Below are positions 1 to 8,789 of a stretch of 64,000 nucleotides of DNA, in pieces. The notes under the pieces were generated by a model. It searched no databases and was not told the origin of the DNA. It saw only the letters and a program-made list of their open reading frames with translations. Each line of letters begins with the position of its first letter. The first letter of the stretch is position 1. The DNA lies in assembly GCA_902626365.1 (NCBI GenBank), contig CACOFE010000003.1:1-64000 (forward strand). The letters are read 5' to 3'. The DNA comes from an uncultured Bacteroidota bacterium. GTDB taxonomy: Bacteria > Bacteroidota > Bacteroidia > Flavobacteriales > Flavobacteriaceae. A program made the position numbers and the translations under genes.

Positions 1-1
1 A

Positions 2-265
2 GTTAAAGAAATAAGTGAAATAAGAAATGAGAAGGGGATCTATAACCTACAACTTTTATTTTATATGGTAGGTGTATATAAAGAAATAAAAGCAAAATTT
101 ATAAAAAGTGGAATTATATCCTTAAAAAATACTAATGATGGAGTATTAGAGGGCATTTTCGAGGGAAAAAATGGTTTAAGCGTAGAAAACATCATGAGTT
201 TTGAAAAAGAATTGATTACAATGATAAATGAGATCTTAGATAAGAATATTATGTTTGAAAAATAG
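2..265 (+). CDS. C-terminal end of a probable PD-(D/E)XK (RecB/AddB-like) nuclease, cut by the window edge
   Basis: The reading frame of the 66-aa ORF is open back to base 2, so this is the last ~87 residues of a longer gene and not a small gene starting at Met 65. The visible part has a QLLFYMV segment, which fits the glutamine/tyrosine motif IV of RecB-family nuclease domains. It is followed by a SGIISLKN strand and an acidic C-terminal helix that resemble the ends of AddB/RecB-like nuclease domains in flavobacteria. The catalytic D...D/ExK residues would lie upstream, outside the window. The family call rests on a short stretch and is tentative; the partial status is directly visible. Confidence 0.5.
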   Translation, partial: VKEISEIRNEKGIYNLQLLFYMVGVYKEIKAKFIKSGIISLKNTNDGVLEGIFEGKNGLSVENIMSFEKELITMINEILDKNIMFEK

Positions 266-395
266 TATTTTTACTTATATAAAAATGCTTGAATAAAATT
301 CAAAATTTGAGTATTAAAATATTATTTTATACATTTATATAATCAGTTAAATTAAGTATAAATAATAAAAAGAATGAATTATTTTATGTAAAGTT

Positions 396-1763
396 ATGAA
401 CATAAAAATAACAAAATCTACATACAAAACAAAAGAAAATAAAAGGGCTATAATTTATGATTGTAGTGCAAAAAATTACAGGAAAAAGATAAATACGGGG
501 ATATTTATCGAAGATGGGTATTTGAATAATCCAGAAATTACTCTTTCTATCGCCTTAAATATTACACTAGAAAAGCTTAAAGATAAAAAAGAGGATGCCT
601 TATCTAAATATTTAGAGAATAACTGGTCATATGCTGAGCTCGAGAATTACTTAAGAAAAGGAATTGACATTTATTCAATTGAAGAATATGTAAAAAATGA
701 CTTTGTAAAAAATAAAAACATAATAACAGGTAATGATTATTTTAATGTCATAAGGGTTTTTAAAAAGCATCTAAATAAAGTAAATATTAGCTTTAATGAT
801 CTGTTACACAATAACACAATATTAGAATTTAAATTAAAAGCACAAAGAAATGGTGTAAAAGTTTCATCGGTTAACTCTTATATAAAAAAAATTGGTGTAA
901 TTATGAATCAGGCATATCGAGATGGGTTTATAACAAGAAGGTTTGTAATACCCAAGTATGTACTTGAACCTAGGGAGAAAAAATTAGATAAAGTATTATT
1001 TGATAAGGATAAGTTTATAGATGCAATAAACAAATCAGACAATATATTTCAGGTTCAATCACTTTCAATTTTTTTAATGCTTATGGTTTGTGGTGGGATG
1101 AAGCCTTCGGATTTGATTAATTATGAAGTTCACAATAACTACGATAAAAATGATTTACTAGGATCAATGATTTATGATAATAATAGCTTCTTTTTAAAAT
1201 TTAAGAAATCAAATAAAGGGGTTATATTTAAATATGTGAAACTGAATTACATAAAAATTAAAATTATTGAGCTTGTCAAAACATTATTTTATATAACTCA
1301 TCAAAGAAAATATCCTTATATAATTTCTTCTTATTCTAACCAATTTAAAATATTCGATTTTAATATTGAAAAAGAAAATAACCTTTACAGAAATCTTTGG
1401 AACTTTTATCAGGTTAAAATAAAAGAGGTTTATGATTTAAAATTCAGCGACGCCAAAGGAATATATTATGAAAAATTAAATGAGATTGAAATGAACAAAA
1501 TAACAAGTGATATTTTATTTGCTAAGGCTAAAGAAGTTGAGCTTATTGGTTATGAAAAAACAAAAATATTAAAAGAAAACATTGAAAAATGTGAAAAGAA
1601 AATTTCAAGAATATTATCCGTTAATGAACTATTTCAAGTAATAATAAATAAACTGATTTTTTTAGGAATTGATTTAAATAATATCCGATTAGAAGATGTA
1701 AAAACTCCTATGGAATTTTCAAACTTTTTATTGAAAATTAGTAAGTATCGTAGAGGCTTATAA
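396..1763 (+). CDS. Degenerate tyrosine-recombinase-like protein
   Basis: 455 aa, very Lys/Asn/Ile rich. Residues ~85-190 look like the SAM-like core-binding domain of Bacteroidota tyrosine recombinases: a helical region ending in a SSVNSYIKKIGVIMNQAY segment. Residues ~225-245 (FLMLMVCGGMKPSDL) align with the usual 'fY.RGMR.sDl' start of the catalytic domain, but the first catalytic Arg is Lys here. I cannot find a HxxR box, the second Arg or a convincing nucleophile Tyr downstream; that part is replaced by a lysine-rich, probably coiled-coil stretch. It is therefore probably unable to cut and rejoin DNA. No att site or mobile cargo is visible. Its 3' end overlaps the convergent GH2 gene by 26 bp. 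It could be a domesticated DNA-binding protein or a decaying integrase. Confidence 0.5.
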   Translation: MNIKITKSTYKTKENKRAIIYDCSAKNYRKKINTGIFIEDGYLNNPEITLSIALNITLEKLKDKKEDALSKYLENNWSYAELENYLRKGIDIYSIEEYVKNDFVKNKNIITGNDYFNVIRVFKKHLNKVNISFNDLLHNNTILEFKLKAQRNGVKVSSVNSYIKKIGVIMNQAYRDGFITRRFVIPKYVLEPREKKLDKVLFDKDKFIDAINKSDNIFQVQSLSIFLMLMVCGGMKPSDLINYEVHNNYDKNDLLGSMIYDNNSFFLKFKKSNKGVIFKYVKLNYIKIKIIELVKTLFYITHQRKYPYIISSYSNQFKIFDFNIEKENNLYRNLWNFYQVKIKEVYDLKFSDAKGIYYEKLNEIEMNKITSDILFAKAKEVELIGYEKTKILKENIEKCEKKISRILSVNELFQVIINKLIFLGIDLNNIRLEDVKTPMEFSNFLLKISKYRRGL

Positions 1764-4317
1764 AACGAATGCTTTCTTCAAATGAGGTAGTAGAACTAAA
1801 ATTATCTCTGTTTATTCTGATTATTTTTTCTTTGTTTGGTAATAGATCAAAATAATTGTCTGAAAAATTATATTCTGAATTCGAATCTATAAATAAATTT
1901 TTTATCAAATTTTCAGAAATTAATTTGATTTCATAAGAATTACCTAATATATCAACATCATACTGAAATTTTGGTTTAGTTAGTTTAAGATTTTTTAAAG
2001 ATGTTAGATACTTTGTTTTTTCAGCGATAATTTCATCATCAAGTGTGACATAAGAGAAGATGAATTTATCTTCAAAATAGTCACTATCAATACTGATTGA
2101 TGATAAATTTATATTATGAATTAGCTTAGAATTGTTAGGCGTTGAATAAAACTCACCAGTCCAAGAATTATAAATTTTTCCAGAAAAATCAATTAATTGA
2201 AAATTATAATTATATTTTTCACTTCGTAATTTATCTGTTACAAAATATGCCTCTATCTCATTATTTTTTTTATGAAATGAAATAATAGACTCTTCAAATG
2301 ACTTTTTCGTTTGATAGTGTAATGCTTTCCATTTTCCATAGTAATCAATACTTGACCAAGATGCTACTGGCCAGCAATCATTTAATTGCCAATATAGACT
2401 GCCCATGCATACGTCCCTGTTTCTTCTTTGGGCCTCCATCCCTAATGAAATTCCCTCTGCTTGAAGTAATTGACTTACGTATAAAAAATGCTCAAATGAA
2501 TCAGGAACATTATAATCGCGGACCATGTATTCTTCAATTGTGCTATTTCCGATACTGGATCTTTGATGTGATTTCATAACATCCGAGTAAATGTCATAAT
2601 CTGATTGATTAGTATATTTTTTAATCGTCGAAAATTCAGGAAAAGATTGAAAACCAAATTCTGACATAAACCTTGGAATTTTCTCTTCATATGTACTAAA
2701 TGATTCTTTACCCCACCATACTCCCCAGTAATGCGCATCTCCACTTGTCAGGGATTCTGCTACACCTTGTGAGCTACTAGGCGAAGATGACCAATAATCT
2801 GTAGCGGGATTATATTCTTGAATCACTTTTGGTAATATTTTGTGAAAGATTTGATCATACGCCTTAAAAATAGTATCTGCAATTTCTTGTGATTGATTTT
2901 CAATAACATCTTTTTTCCAGCCCCAATTTTCCCATGCCGATAACACCTCATTATTACCACACCATAATGCAAGTGATGGGTGATTTCTTATTCTTTTTAC
3001 ATTATATATTGCTTCTTCTTCAACAGATTTTAAATAACTGTCGTTACCAGGATACATAGCACAGGCAAACATAAAGTCTTGCCAAACAAGTAAGCCATAT
3101 TTATCACATAATTCATAAAATAGATCTTTTTCATAAATACCTCCACCCCAAACCCTAATCATATTCATATTAGCATCGACTGCGGCTGAAATTATATTTT
3201 CATAATCAGAATCCTTTACTCTTGGTAAAAAAACGTCTTGTGGAATGTAATTAACCCCTTTCATAAATGTGGGAATCCCGTTTATCTTAAAGAAAAAATT
3301 ATTTCCGATAGAATCTTTTTGAGTAACCAGTTCAATTGTTCTTAATCCAATTGATTTTGAAGCTTCAGAAATATAATTTTCATGGGAAATTTCAAGCCTT
3401 GCATCGTAAAGCTTCTGACTTCCCATACCATTGGGCCACCATCTCTCGAATTCACCGATTGTAAAAGGAATTGAGAATTTATTATTTCCCTTTTTTAAAT
3501 GAACAATATCTTTAGTAATAATTTTATCATCAACATATATTTTTGCAGTTATATTCTGATTATCAAGCAAAGAAAGTACTTCAGCCTCAGCTTTTAAAAA
3601 AGCATTATCTTCTACTATTTTTTGTGTAAAATGAAGGTCTTTTATTTGAAAATTATTCCAAAAATTAATTTTTATTGGCCTCCAGATTCCTGAAGTTACA
3701 AGTCTAGGTCCCCAGTCCCAGCCAAAAGAGTAGGGTGCCTTTCTTGAAAAAACACCTACTTTTTTATTTTCTGGTACTTTACCAATTTCTGAAAGATCAT
3801 TTGCATTATCTGGCAACTCATATCCCAGCTTGTCATACTTCTCAATTCCTACATCAATGGGAGATTTAAATTTTATAAGTAAATTATTTTTCCCTTTTTT
3901 AATGTTTTTTTTAACATTCAATGTTTTTCCAACAAACATATTATCGAATGAATAAATTAGAGAATCATTTAAAAAAACATCAGCATATGTGTCTAAACCA
4001 AAAAAATCTAATTCTATAACCTCATAATCAAAATGAAAATCATTTACATCAAAACTTGTTCTATACTCCCAATCAAGTTTATCTATCCATTGTAGCTGGT
4101 GCTCGTTTAGTCTAAAAAATGGATCATCTATCTTTCCGTTTGCCAGTAAATCTAAATGAACAGTGCCTGGAACAGATGCAGGTAAGTACTCTTTATCATT
4201 TTCAGATTTAAATTCCCAATTTGAATTAAGCTCAACTATGTGTTCTTGCTTTGTAGTGGAGCATGATAATACAAAAAGAGTAAAAATTTGAAATATGATA
4301 AGTTTTATAATATTCAT
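1738..4317 (-). CDS. GH2 beta-mannosidase, lipoprotein
   Basis: 859 aa. The N-terminus is a lipoprotein signal (FVLSC, Cys19), so the enzyme is membrane-anchored outside the cytoplasm. It has the GH2 layout: jelly-roll domain, immunoglobulin-like domain, then a TIM barrel starting near residue 345. The likely acid/base is the Glu of WCGNNEV (~454) and the nucleophile the Glu of MSEFGF (~552). The WPNG and WGGGIYE motifs and the WQDFMFACAMYP segment match beta-mannosidases rather than beta-galactosidases. It would release terminal mannose from mannan or N-glycan-type oligosaccharides. It stands alone and is convergent with the recombinase-like gene. Nothing links it directly to the xylan locus further right. 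Confidence 0.9.
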   Translation of the reverse strand: MNIIKLIIFQIFTLFVLSCSTTKQEHIVELNSNWEFKSENDKEYLPASVPGTVHLDLLANGKIDDPFFRLNEHQLQWIDKLDWEYRTSFDVNDFHFDYEVIELDFFGLDTYADVFLNDSLIYSFDNMFVGKTLNVKKNIKKGKNNLLIKFKSPIDVGIEKYDKLGYELPDNANDLSEIGKVPENKKVGVFSRKAPYSFGWDWGPRLVTSGIWRPIKINFWNNFQIKDLHFTQKIVEDNAFLKAEAEVLSLLDNQNITAKIYVDDKIITKDIVHLKKGNNKFSIPFTIGEFERWWPNGMGSQKLYDARLEISHENYISEASKSIGLRTIELVTQKDSIGNNFFFKINGIPTFMKGVNYIPQDVFLPRVKDSDYENIISAAVDANMNMIRVWGGGIYEKDLFYELCDKYGLLVWQDFMFACAMYPGNDSYLKSVEEEAIYNVKRIRNHPSLALWCGNNEVLSAWENWGWKKDVIENQSQEIADTIFKAYDQIFHKILPKVIQEYNPATDYWSSSPSSSQGVAESLTSGDAHYWGVWWGKESFSTYEEKIPRFMSEFGFQSFPEFSTIKKYTNQSDYDIYSDVMKSHQRSSIGNSTIEEYMVRDYNVPDSFEHFLYVSQLLQAEGISLGMEAQRRNRDVCMGSLYWQLNDCWPVASWSSIDYYGKWKALHYQTKKSFEESIISFHKKNNEIEAYFVTDKLRSEKYNYNFQLIDFSGKIYNSWTGEFYSTPNNSKLIHNINLSSISIDSDYFEDKFIFSYVTLDDEIIAEKTKYLTSLKNLKLTKPKFQYDVDILGNSYEIKLISENLIKNLFIDSNSEYNFSDNYFDLLPNKEKIIRINRDNFSSTTSFEESIRFISLYDTY

Positions 4318-4397
4318 ATACTTAACAAATTATGAATTCTAAATTTTAAAGAAAAATGAATAATTTATAATTTTAAACTTCATATTAATTTCATTAA

Positions 4398-5303
4398 GTG
4401 AAAAAGACTTCAATTATAATTTTCCTAGCTCTTAATTTAACCACCTTTTCTCAGGAAAAAATAGCTGATACAACAAAAATTGATGGTTGGCAAAAATCTG
4501 GTAAAACAAGTTTTTTAATTAATCAGACGGCTTTTAGTAACTGGGTTTCTGGTGGTGAAAATAGTGTTGCTGGCACTCTTTCTGTTGATTATAATCTAAA
4601 TTACTATAGAAATGGATGGTCATGGGATACAAAAATGATAGGTTCATTTGGGGTAAATAAAAACAGTGATAGTAAGTTTTTTAAAAAAATTGATGACAGA
4701 ATAGAAATTAACTCTGTTATGGGTAAAAAGTTTATTGAAGAATTTAGCTTCTCTAGTTTTTTGAATTTTAAAACACAATTTGCAAAAGGATTTAAATATT
4801 CAACTAATGAAGAAGGAAATGAAATTAGAACCGAAAAAACAAGGATATTTTCCCCAGCTTATATCCAATTAGGGGTTGGTGTTTATTGGAAAGAAAGTAA
4901 CTCTCTTTGGGTAAATTTTGCACCAATTACTGGAAGATTAATTCTAGCAAGTAAAAAATTTACTAATGACTTGGATGAAGGTGAAGAATATTTTGGTATC
5001 CCACGAGGTCAGAATTCTAGGTTTGAACTAGGAGCCTCCATTAGCGCCTTTTATAAATTTGAATTAGTTGAAAATGTAACCATTGAGCAAAGAGTAAATC
5101 TATATTCAGATTATCTATACAAAGCAGATAATATTGATGTAGATTATACACTTTCGGCGTTTATGAAAATAAATGATTATTTATCTACAACACTTATCGT
5201 TCAGTGTTTGTATGATGATAATGCAATTAAAAAAATACAATTGAGAGAGGTATTTGGGCTAGCATTTGTCATTGATATAATGGAAATACCAAAAATTATC
5301 TAA
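4398..5303 (+). CDS. DUF3078 family outer-membrane protein
   Basis: 301 aa with a signal peptide ending near TTFSQ, and a GTG start. The segment GWQKSGKTSFLINQTAFSNW followed by alternating aromatic strands is characteristic of the Bacteroidota DUF3078 family, predicted to form an outer-membrane beta-barrel. No enzymatic motif is seen and the function of the family is unknown. It sits divergent from the GH2 gene (80 bp between starts) and abuts the Bax inhibitor-1 gene tail to tail with no gap. Confidence 0.8.
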   Translation: MKKTSIIIFLALNLTTFSQEKIADTTKIDGWQKSGKTSFLINQTAFSNWVSGGENSVAGTLSVDYNLNYYRNGWSWDTKMIGSFGVNKNSDSKFFKKIDDRIEINSVMGKKFIEEFSFSSFLNFKTQFAKGFKYSTNEEGNEIRTEKTRIFSPAYIQLGVGVYWKESNSLWVNFAPITGRLILASKKFTNDLDEGEEYFGIPRGQNSRFELGASISAFYKFELVENVTIEQRVNLYSDYLYKADNIDVDYTLSAFMKINDYLSTTLIVQCLYDDNAIKKIQLREVFGLAFVIDIMEIPKII

Positions 5304-6056
5304 TTATCTATTTTTCATTTTTGCCAATAATCTCAATAATTCTAAATAAAGCCAAATTAAAGTTACCAGAAGACCAAAAGCTCCATACCATTCCATATAT
5401 TTTGGCGCTCCCTTTTCAGATCCTTCTTCAATAAAATCAAAATCTATAACCAGATTTAATGCAGCGATAATCACAATTCCAAATGATAATCCTATACTTA
5501 ACATAGAAGAATTATTTGGACTTAACAGAGATATGCCTGAGCCAAAGAAGCTCATTATGAAACTAATTAAATAAAGGAGGAAAATTCCACCAGTTGCTGC
5601 AAATAAGCCTAATTTAAAGTTTTCGGTAGGTTTTATAATTTTAGACCTGTAAGCAAAAAGCAGAGAAAATAAAACGAGCACAGTTATTGAAATAGCTTGA
5701 AGTACAATTCCATCATATTGTAAGTTATAAATATATGAGATGGATCCAAGTGCTAATCCCTCTAAAACAGCATAAATGGGTACCGTAAATGGAGACCACT
5801 CTTTTTTAAATATTGTAATCAAAGCAGTGACAAAACCTCCAATGAATCCGATATAAATCATGCTTTCCATTCCAGATGAAAAAGTATAATAAGCTGAAAT
5901 AATCAGCAATACTAATGCTATAGCTGTTTTGTCAACAGTACCCTGAATTGTCATTGTTTTATCTAAAAACAGAGAGTTATTATCTACTGGATTCTTGAAA
6001 GTATTAGAATTCAATGCAGGATTAGATGTTCTGTAAGAGAGATGTGTTTTGTTCAT
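5304..6056 (-). CDS. Bax inhibitor-1 / YccA family membrane protein
   Basis: 250 aa. A ~50-residue soluble N-terminus, containing an NPALN and TMTIQGT segment typical of the flavobacterial members, is followed by seven hydrophobic segments. These proteins sit in the inner membrane, and some act as pH-sensitive calcium leak channels; the role here is not known. The C-terminal part has the conserved acidic DFDFIEEG and MEWYGAFGL segments of the family. A TAAATTTG box lies about 20 bp upstream on the same strand. Confidence 0.9.
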   Translation of the reverse strand: MNKTHLSYRTSNPALNSNTFKNPVDNNSLFLDKTMTIQGTVDKTAIALVLLIISAYYTFSSGMESMIYIGFIGGFVTALITIFKKEWSPFTVPIYAVLEGLALGSISYIYNLQYDGIVLQAISITVLVLFSLLFAYRSKIIKPTENFKLGLFAATGGIFLLYLISFIMSFFGSGISLLSPNNSSMLSIGLSFGIVIIAALNLVIDFDFIEEGSEKGAPKYMEWYGAFGLLVTLIWLYLELLRLLAKMKNR

Positions 6057-6075
6057 TTTTTAGCTAATTTTTAGT

Positions 6076-6083
6076 CAAATTTA
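6076..6083 (-). promoter_or_regulatory. -7 box (TAAATTTG) for the Bax inhibitor-1 gene
   Basis: Exact match to the Bacteroidota -7 consensus TAnnTTTG, 20 bp before the ATG at 6056. No clear -33 TTTG is seen at the usual distance. Confidence 0.45.
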
Positions 6084-6185
6084 GTGAATTTCAGCATTTT
6101 TTCTTAAACCATTGTAAATCAAGCAATAACAGATATGGATTTAGCAAAAAAAGGCTATATTATTTGCCGATATCGCAAAGAAAAA

Positions 6186-6214
6186 GTTGTTTTTTAAATA
6201 ATTTCGTATATTTG
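6186..6214 (+). promoter_or_regulatory. Promoter of the outer-membrane barrel gene
   Basis: A TTG at 6187-6189, a 17-nt gap and TATATTTG at 6207-6214 match the Bacteroidota -33/-7 promoter pattern. The ATG at 6243 leaves a leader of about 25 nt. Confidence 0.65.
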
Positions 6215-6242
6215 CATCATATTAACTAAAAATTGATTTAAA

Positions 6243-6806
6243 ATGAAAAAATTATTACTTTTTATTACGGTATTATTTTTCGGTATTTCTACTATTAATG
6301 CACAGGATGATGCTAGCTACGGTTATGAAGCTGGTGACTGGGTGCTTGGTGGTGGAGTAACATTCGGATCTATGGACATGGGTGGTGTTGAAACTAAAAT
6401 GAACACTATTGCCCCTCAGGTTGGATATTTCTTAAATGAAAATTCAGCTCTTGGTCTAAATTTAGGTCTTATGAGTACAGATGTTGATGGAGACAAAGTT
6501 TCCAACACTACTTTTGGTTTAGCTTACTATAACTATTTTATGGATTTAGGAGAAAAAACTAAAGTATGGTGGGCTGTAGGATTTGGTACATCGAGTGGTG
6601 ATAGTTTTGATGATGCTCAAACTAGATTAGGTTCTGGTATTGGTGTCAACTACTTTATGAGTGAAAACATCATCGTTAATTTCCAATTAGCAAATATACT
6701 TCAGTATGTTAAGCAAGGAGATGATTCTACAATGATGTTTGGCTGGGAAGGCACTATCAATAATATGAGTGCTACTCCAACTCTATCAGTTTTCTTTAAA
6801 CTATAA
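6243..6806 (+). CDS. Small outer-membrane beta-barrel protein
   Basis: 187 aa with a signal peptide (to about INAQ, residue 21). The mature part is glycine-rich with alternating polar/hydrophobic strands and ends in a phenylalanine-containing strand (VFFKL), as outer-membrane barrels do. The size suggests an OmpX/OmpW-like 8-stranded barrel. Its own promoter and a strong terminator make it a single-gene unit. GC and glycine content are higher than in the neighbours, which suggests high expression. Substrate or role unknown. Confidence 0.8.
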   Translation: MKKLLLFITVLFFGISTINAQDDASYGYEAGDWVLGGGVTFGSMDMGGVETKMNTIAPQVGYFLNENSALGLNLGLMSTDVDGDKVSNTTFGLAYYNYFMDLGEKTKVWWAVGFGTSSGDSFDDAQTRLGSGIGVNYFMSENIIVNFQLANILQYVKQGDDSTMMFGWEGTINNMSATPTLSVFFKL

Positions 6807-6830
6807 TAAAAAGAAAATTTGAAATAATTT

Positions 6831-6858
6831 AAAAAACCGCCCAATGGGCGGTTTTTTT
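6831..6858. terminator. Bidirectional intrinsic terminator
   Basis: Perfect stem CCGCCC-AAT-GGGCGG (6837-6851), with six A before and seven T after, so it works in both directions. It ends the barrel gene and also the convergent alpha/beta hydrolase gene, whose stop codon lies in the T tract. Confidence 0.9.
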
Positions 6859-7783
6859 ATTTCTTAATGATAAATTCAGATATTAAGCTGACCATACTAT
6901 TGTCAATTGGAAGATCTGGATTTCCATAAGTTTGTAAATTCAATAAGCGGTTATCACTGGCTTGCCTGAAAACGTGATTCATACCATCTATTATCTCCAA
7001 TCTAGAATTCTTTGCAGCTTTATGCAATATTAGCGCATCATTTACTTCAATTTGGATATCAGAACTGCCTTGAATTATCAAAATAGGTATATTTAATTTT
7101 GAGATTTCAACTGATGGATCATAGCTGGATGCATCGATAAGATACGACTGAACATCTGCTCTAAATAAACTATTAAGTAAGGGAGGAACTGAATCAACCA
7201 ATTTTTTATTTTTTAATTTTTCTATAATCGGCTCAGACATTGACTTAACAAAGGGTGGTTGAATTGACAACTGTCTTTCAATTAATGTTAAATAATCTTC
7301 GCCTGCACCAGCGATTGAAATATATCTGTCAGCTATTGATTGACTTGCAATCATGCCAATTAATGCGCCTTCACTATGTCCTATTACCACGACTTCTTTA
7401 AATTTTTTTGATTTCTTAAAGTGTTTAATTATACTAACCACATCATTTATATAGTCTGAAAATTTAATTTCATGTCCGCTTTTTAAGTCTCCTACACTTT
7501 TACCAACCCCTCTCTTATCATACCTATATGTGCTAATCCCATTTTCTTGAAGTCCTTCAGCTAACATCTTTAAATAATCGCTTTTCAAAGATGTATTATT
7601 GCCGTCTCTGTCTGTTGGACCGGATCCAGAAATGATTATGGCTAAAGTAGAATTTGTATTATTTAAATTGATTAATGTGCCGTGAATATTATGATTATCA
7701 AAACTATTAATTATATAATCACTAGCTGATATCGAACAAAAATTAAAAACAAAAAATAATGTAAATGCATAGTAATATTTCAT
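6857..7783 (-). CDS. Exported alpha/beta hydrolase (S33/Hydrolase_4 type)
   Basis: I place the start at the internal Met (7783) because a signal peptide (KYYYAFTLFFVF) begins there, and because a TACATTTG -7 box at 7799-7806 overlaps the ORF-track start (7810). This gives 308 aa. The fold is shown by the IISGSGPTDRDG oxyanion region, YRYDKRGVGKS, the nucleophile elbow GHSEG, a late Asp in IQGSSDIQI and a His in GMNHVF. Members hydrolyse esters or peptides; the substrate cannot be told. It is next to the DoxX gene on the same strand but has its own candidate promoter. Confidence 0.85.
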   Translation of the reverse strand: MKYYYAFTLFFVFNFCSISASDYIINSFDNHNIHGTLINLNNTNSTLAIIISGSGPTDRDGNNTSLKSDYLKMLAEGLQENGISTYRYDKRGVGKSVGDLKSGHEIKFSDYINDVVSIIKHFKKSKKFKEVVVIGHSEGALIGMIASQSIADRYISIAGAGEDYLTLIERQLSIQPPFVKSMSEPIIEKLKNKKLVDSVPPLLNSLFRADVQSYLIDASSYDPSVEISKLNIPILIIQGSSDIQIEVNDALILHKAAKNSRLEIIDGMNHVFRQASDNRLLNLQTYGNPDLPIDNSMVSLISEFIIKK

Positions 7784-7798
7784 GTTTTTAGTTTGTTT

Positions 7799-7806
7799 CA
7801 AATGTA
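7799..7806 (-). promoter_or_regulatory. -7 box (TACATTTG) for the alpha/beta hydrolase
   Basis: Exact TAnnTTTG match, 16 bp before the ATG at 7783. It supports the shorter start. No good -33 element is seen. Confidence 0.45.
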
Positions 7807-7825
7807 GCAACAGTAAGGGTTCTTA

Positions 7826-8194
7826 TTAACCCATTGTAAAATACATTATCAATGCTATCATAAATAAAATTGACAAAGCGGGATAAGACTTTTTTATAGG
7901 GTCTTTCACTTTGACATGCATAAATACTGCCGCAATCATTAATCCAGCTAAAGCAACCAGATTATATAAAAGTAATTCCTCCACCCAAAAGCTAATAATT
8001 AGCATAAGTGCGATAGAAACCTTCATTGCCCCAACAAAATACATAAGCCACACTGGTAGGCCGTATGCGATAAACTCTTCTTTCATATTTGTGGCATTTC
8101 CACCTCTATACTCTGTAGCTTTATTAAATCTAAAAAGCCAAACGTTTATTAGTCCAATTGCAATTATAAGCTGTAAAACCATTATAAGTGTCAT
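7826..8194 (-). CDS. DoxX-like small membrane protein
   Basis: 122 aa with four predicted membrane helices. The spacing of helices and the GLPVWLMYFVGAMKVSIALML segment fit the DoxX/DoxX-like family, whose members are linked to thiosulfate oxidation or redox stress in some bacteria. The biochemical role here is unknown. It lies between sixA and the alpha/beta hydrolase, all on the minus strand. Confidence 0.75.
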   Translation of the reverse strand: MTLIMVLQLIIAIGLINVWLFRFNKATEYRGGNATNMKEEFIAYGLPVWLMYFVGAMKVSIALMLIISFWVEELLLYNLVALAGLMIAAVFMHVKVKDPIKKSYPALSILFMIALIMYFTMG

Positions 8195-8232
8195 AATATT
8201 AAATATTTGGTTAGCTTCCTAAATATATAAAA

Positions 8233-8721
8233 TTATTTTAATTGGTTAGGGAATTTTATTTGAATAAGATTACCGTTGTTTAATGAAATATCATTCCATT
8301 TGATGCAATTAAAATCTATTTCGGCAATACCAGTTGTTGGCAAATTATCTAAATCAATATTTGTTAGCTCATTGATCAAATTTGTTAAACCCGGGTTATG
8401 TGCGATAATCGCAACTGAAGAAAAATTATCTGAATAATTCCTAATAAGATTTAATATTGAAAATGAAGAACTATGATACAAAGAATCGTCATATTTGATT
8501 TTATCAAATTTAATTCTATCTATAAAAAATTTAGAGGTTTCAAATGTTCTAACCGAACTACTAGAGTGTAGAAAACAAATCTTATTTATTTTGCTGCCCA
8601 AAAAGTTAGCCATTATGGGGCCATCTATTTTACCTCTTTTGTTTAATGGTCTATGAAAATCTCCGAGACTTAAGTCTTTCCATGAAGATTTTGAATGACG
8701 TATTATAATTAGTTTTTTCAA
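8233..8721 (-). CDS. sixA: SixA-type histidine phosphatase
   Basis: 162 aa, histidine phosphatase superfamily. The RHSKSSW motif at residues 8-14 is the phosphorylated-His RHG motif of the SixA branch, and the second catalytic His is in IAHNPGL. E. coli SixA dephosphorylates a phosphohistidine (HPt/PTS) domain; the target here is unknown. The start is TTG: the catalytic motif begins only seven residues in and no ATG lies between. A TAAATTTG sequence overlaps the TTG start and is probably chance. Confidence 0.85.
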   Translation of the reverse strand: MKKLIIIRHSKSSWKDLSLGDFHRPLNKRGKIDGPIMANFLGSKINKICFLHSSSSVRTFETSKFFIDRIKFDKIKYDDSLYHSSSFSILNLIRNYSDNFSSVAIIAHNPGLTNLINELTNIDLDNLPTTGIAEIDFNCIKWNDISLNNGNLIQIKFPNQLK

Positions 8722-8789
8722 ATTTAAATTTTAATAAAATTTTAAAGTTTTTAAGCTAATAAAAAACCTAATTTAGCATTTTTATTTTT

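Noticed and set aside
65-265. Complete 66-aa gene starting at Met 65
   Set aside because: The frame stays open to the left edge and the upstream residues continue the nuclease-like pattern, so it is a partial gene.
291-310. TTGAAT-AAA-ATTCAA hairpin after the partial nuclease gene
   Set aside because: Pure A/T-rich six-base stem without a T run; expected by chance in DNA of this composition.
7911-8222. 103-aa plus-strand ORF
   Set aside because: Antisense to the DoxX-like gene; no supporting features.
8719-8726. TAAATTTG as promoter of sixA
   Set aside because: It overlaps the TTG start codon, so it could not direct a transcript carrying that start.
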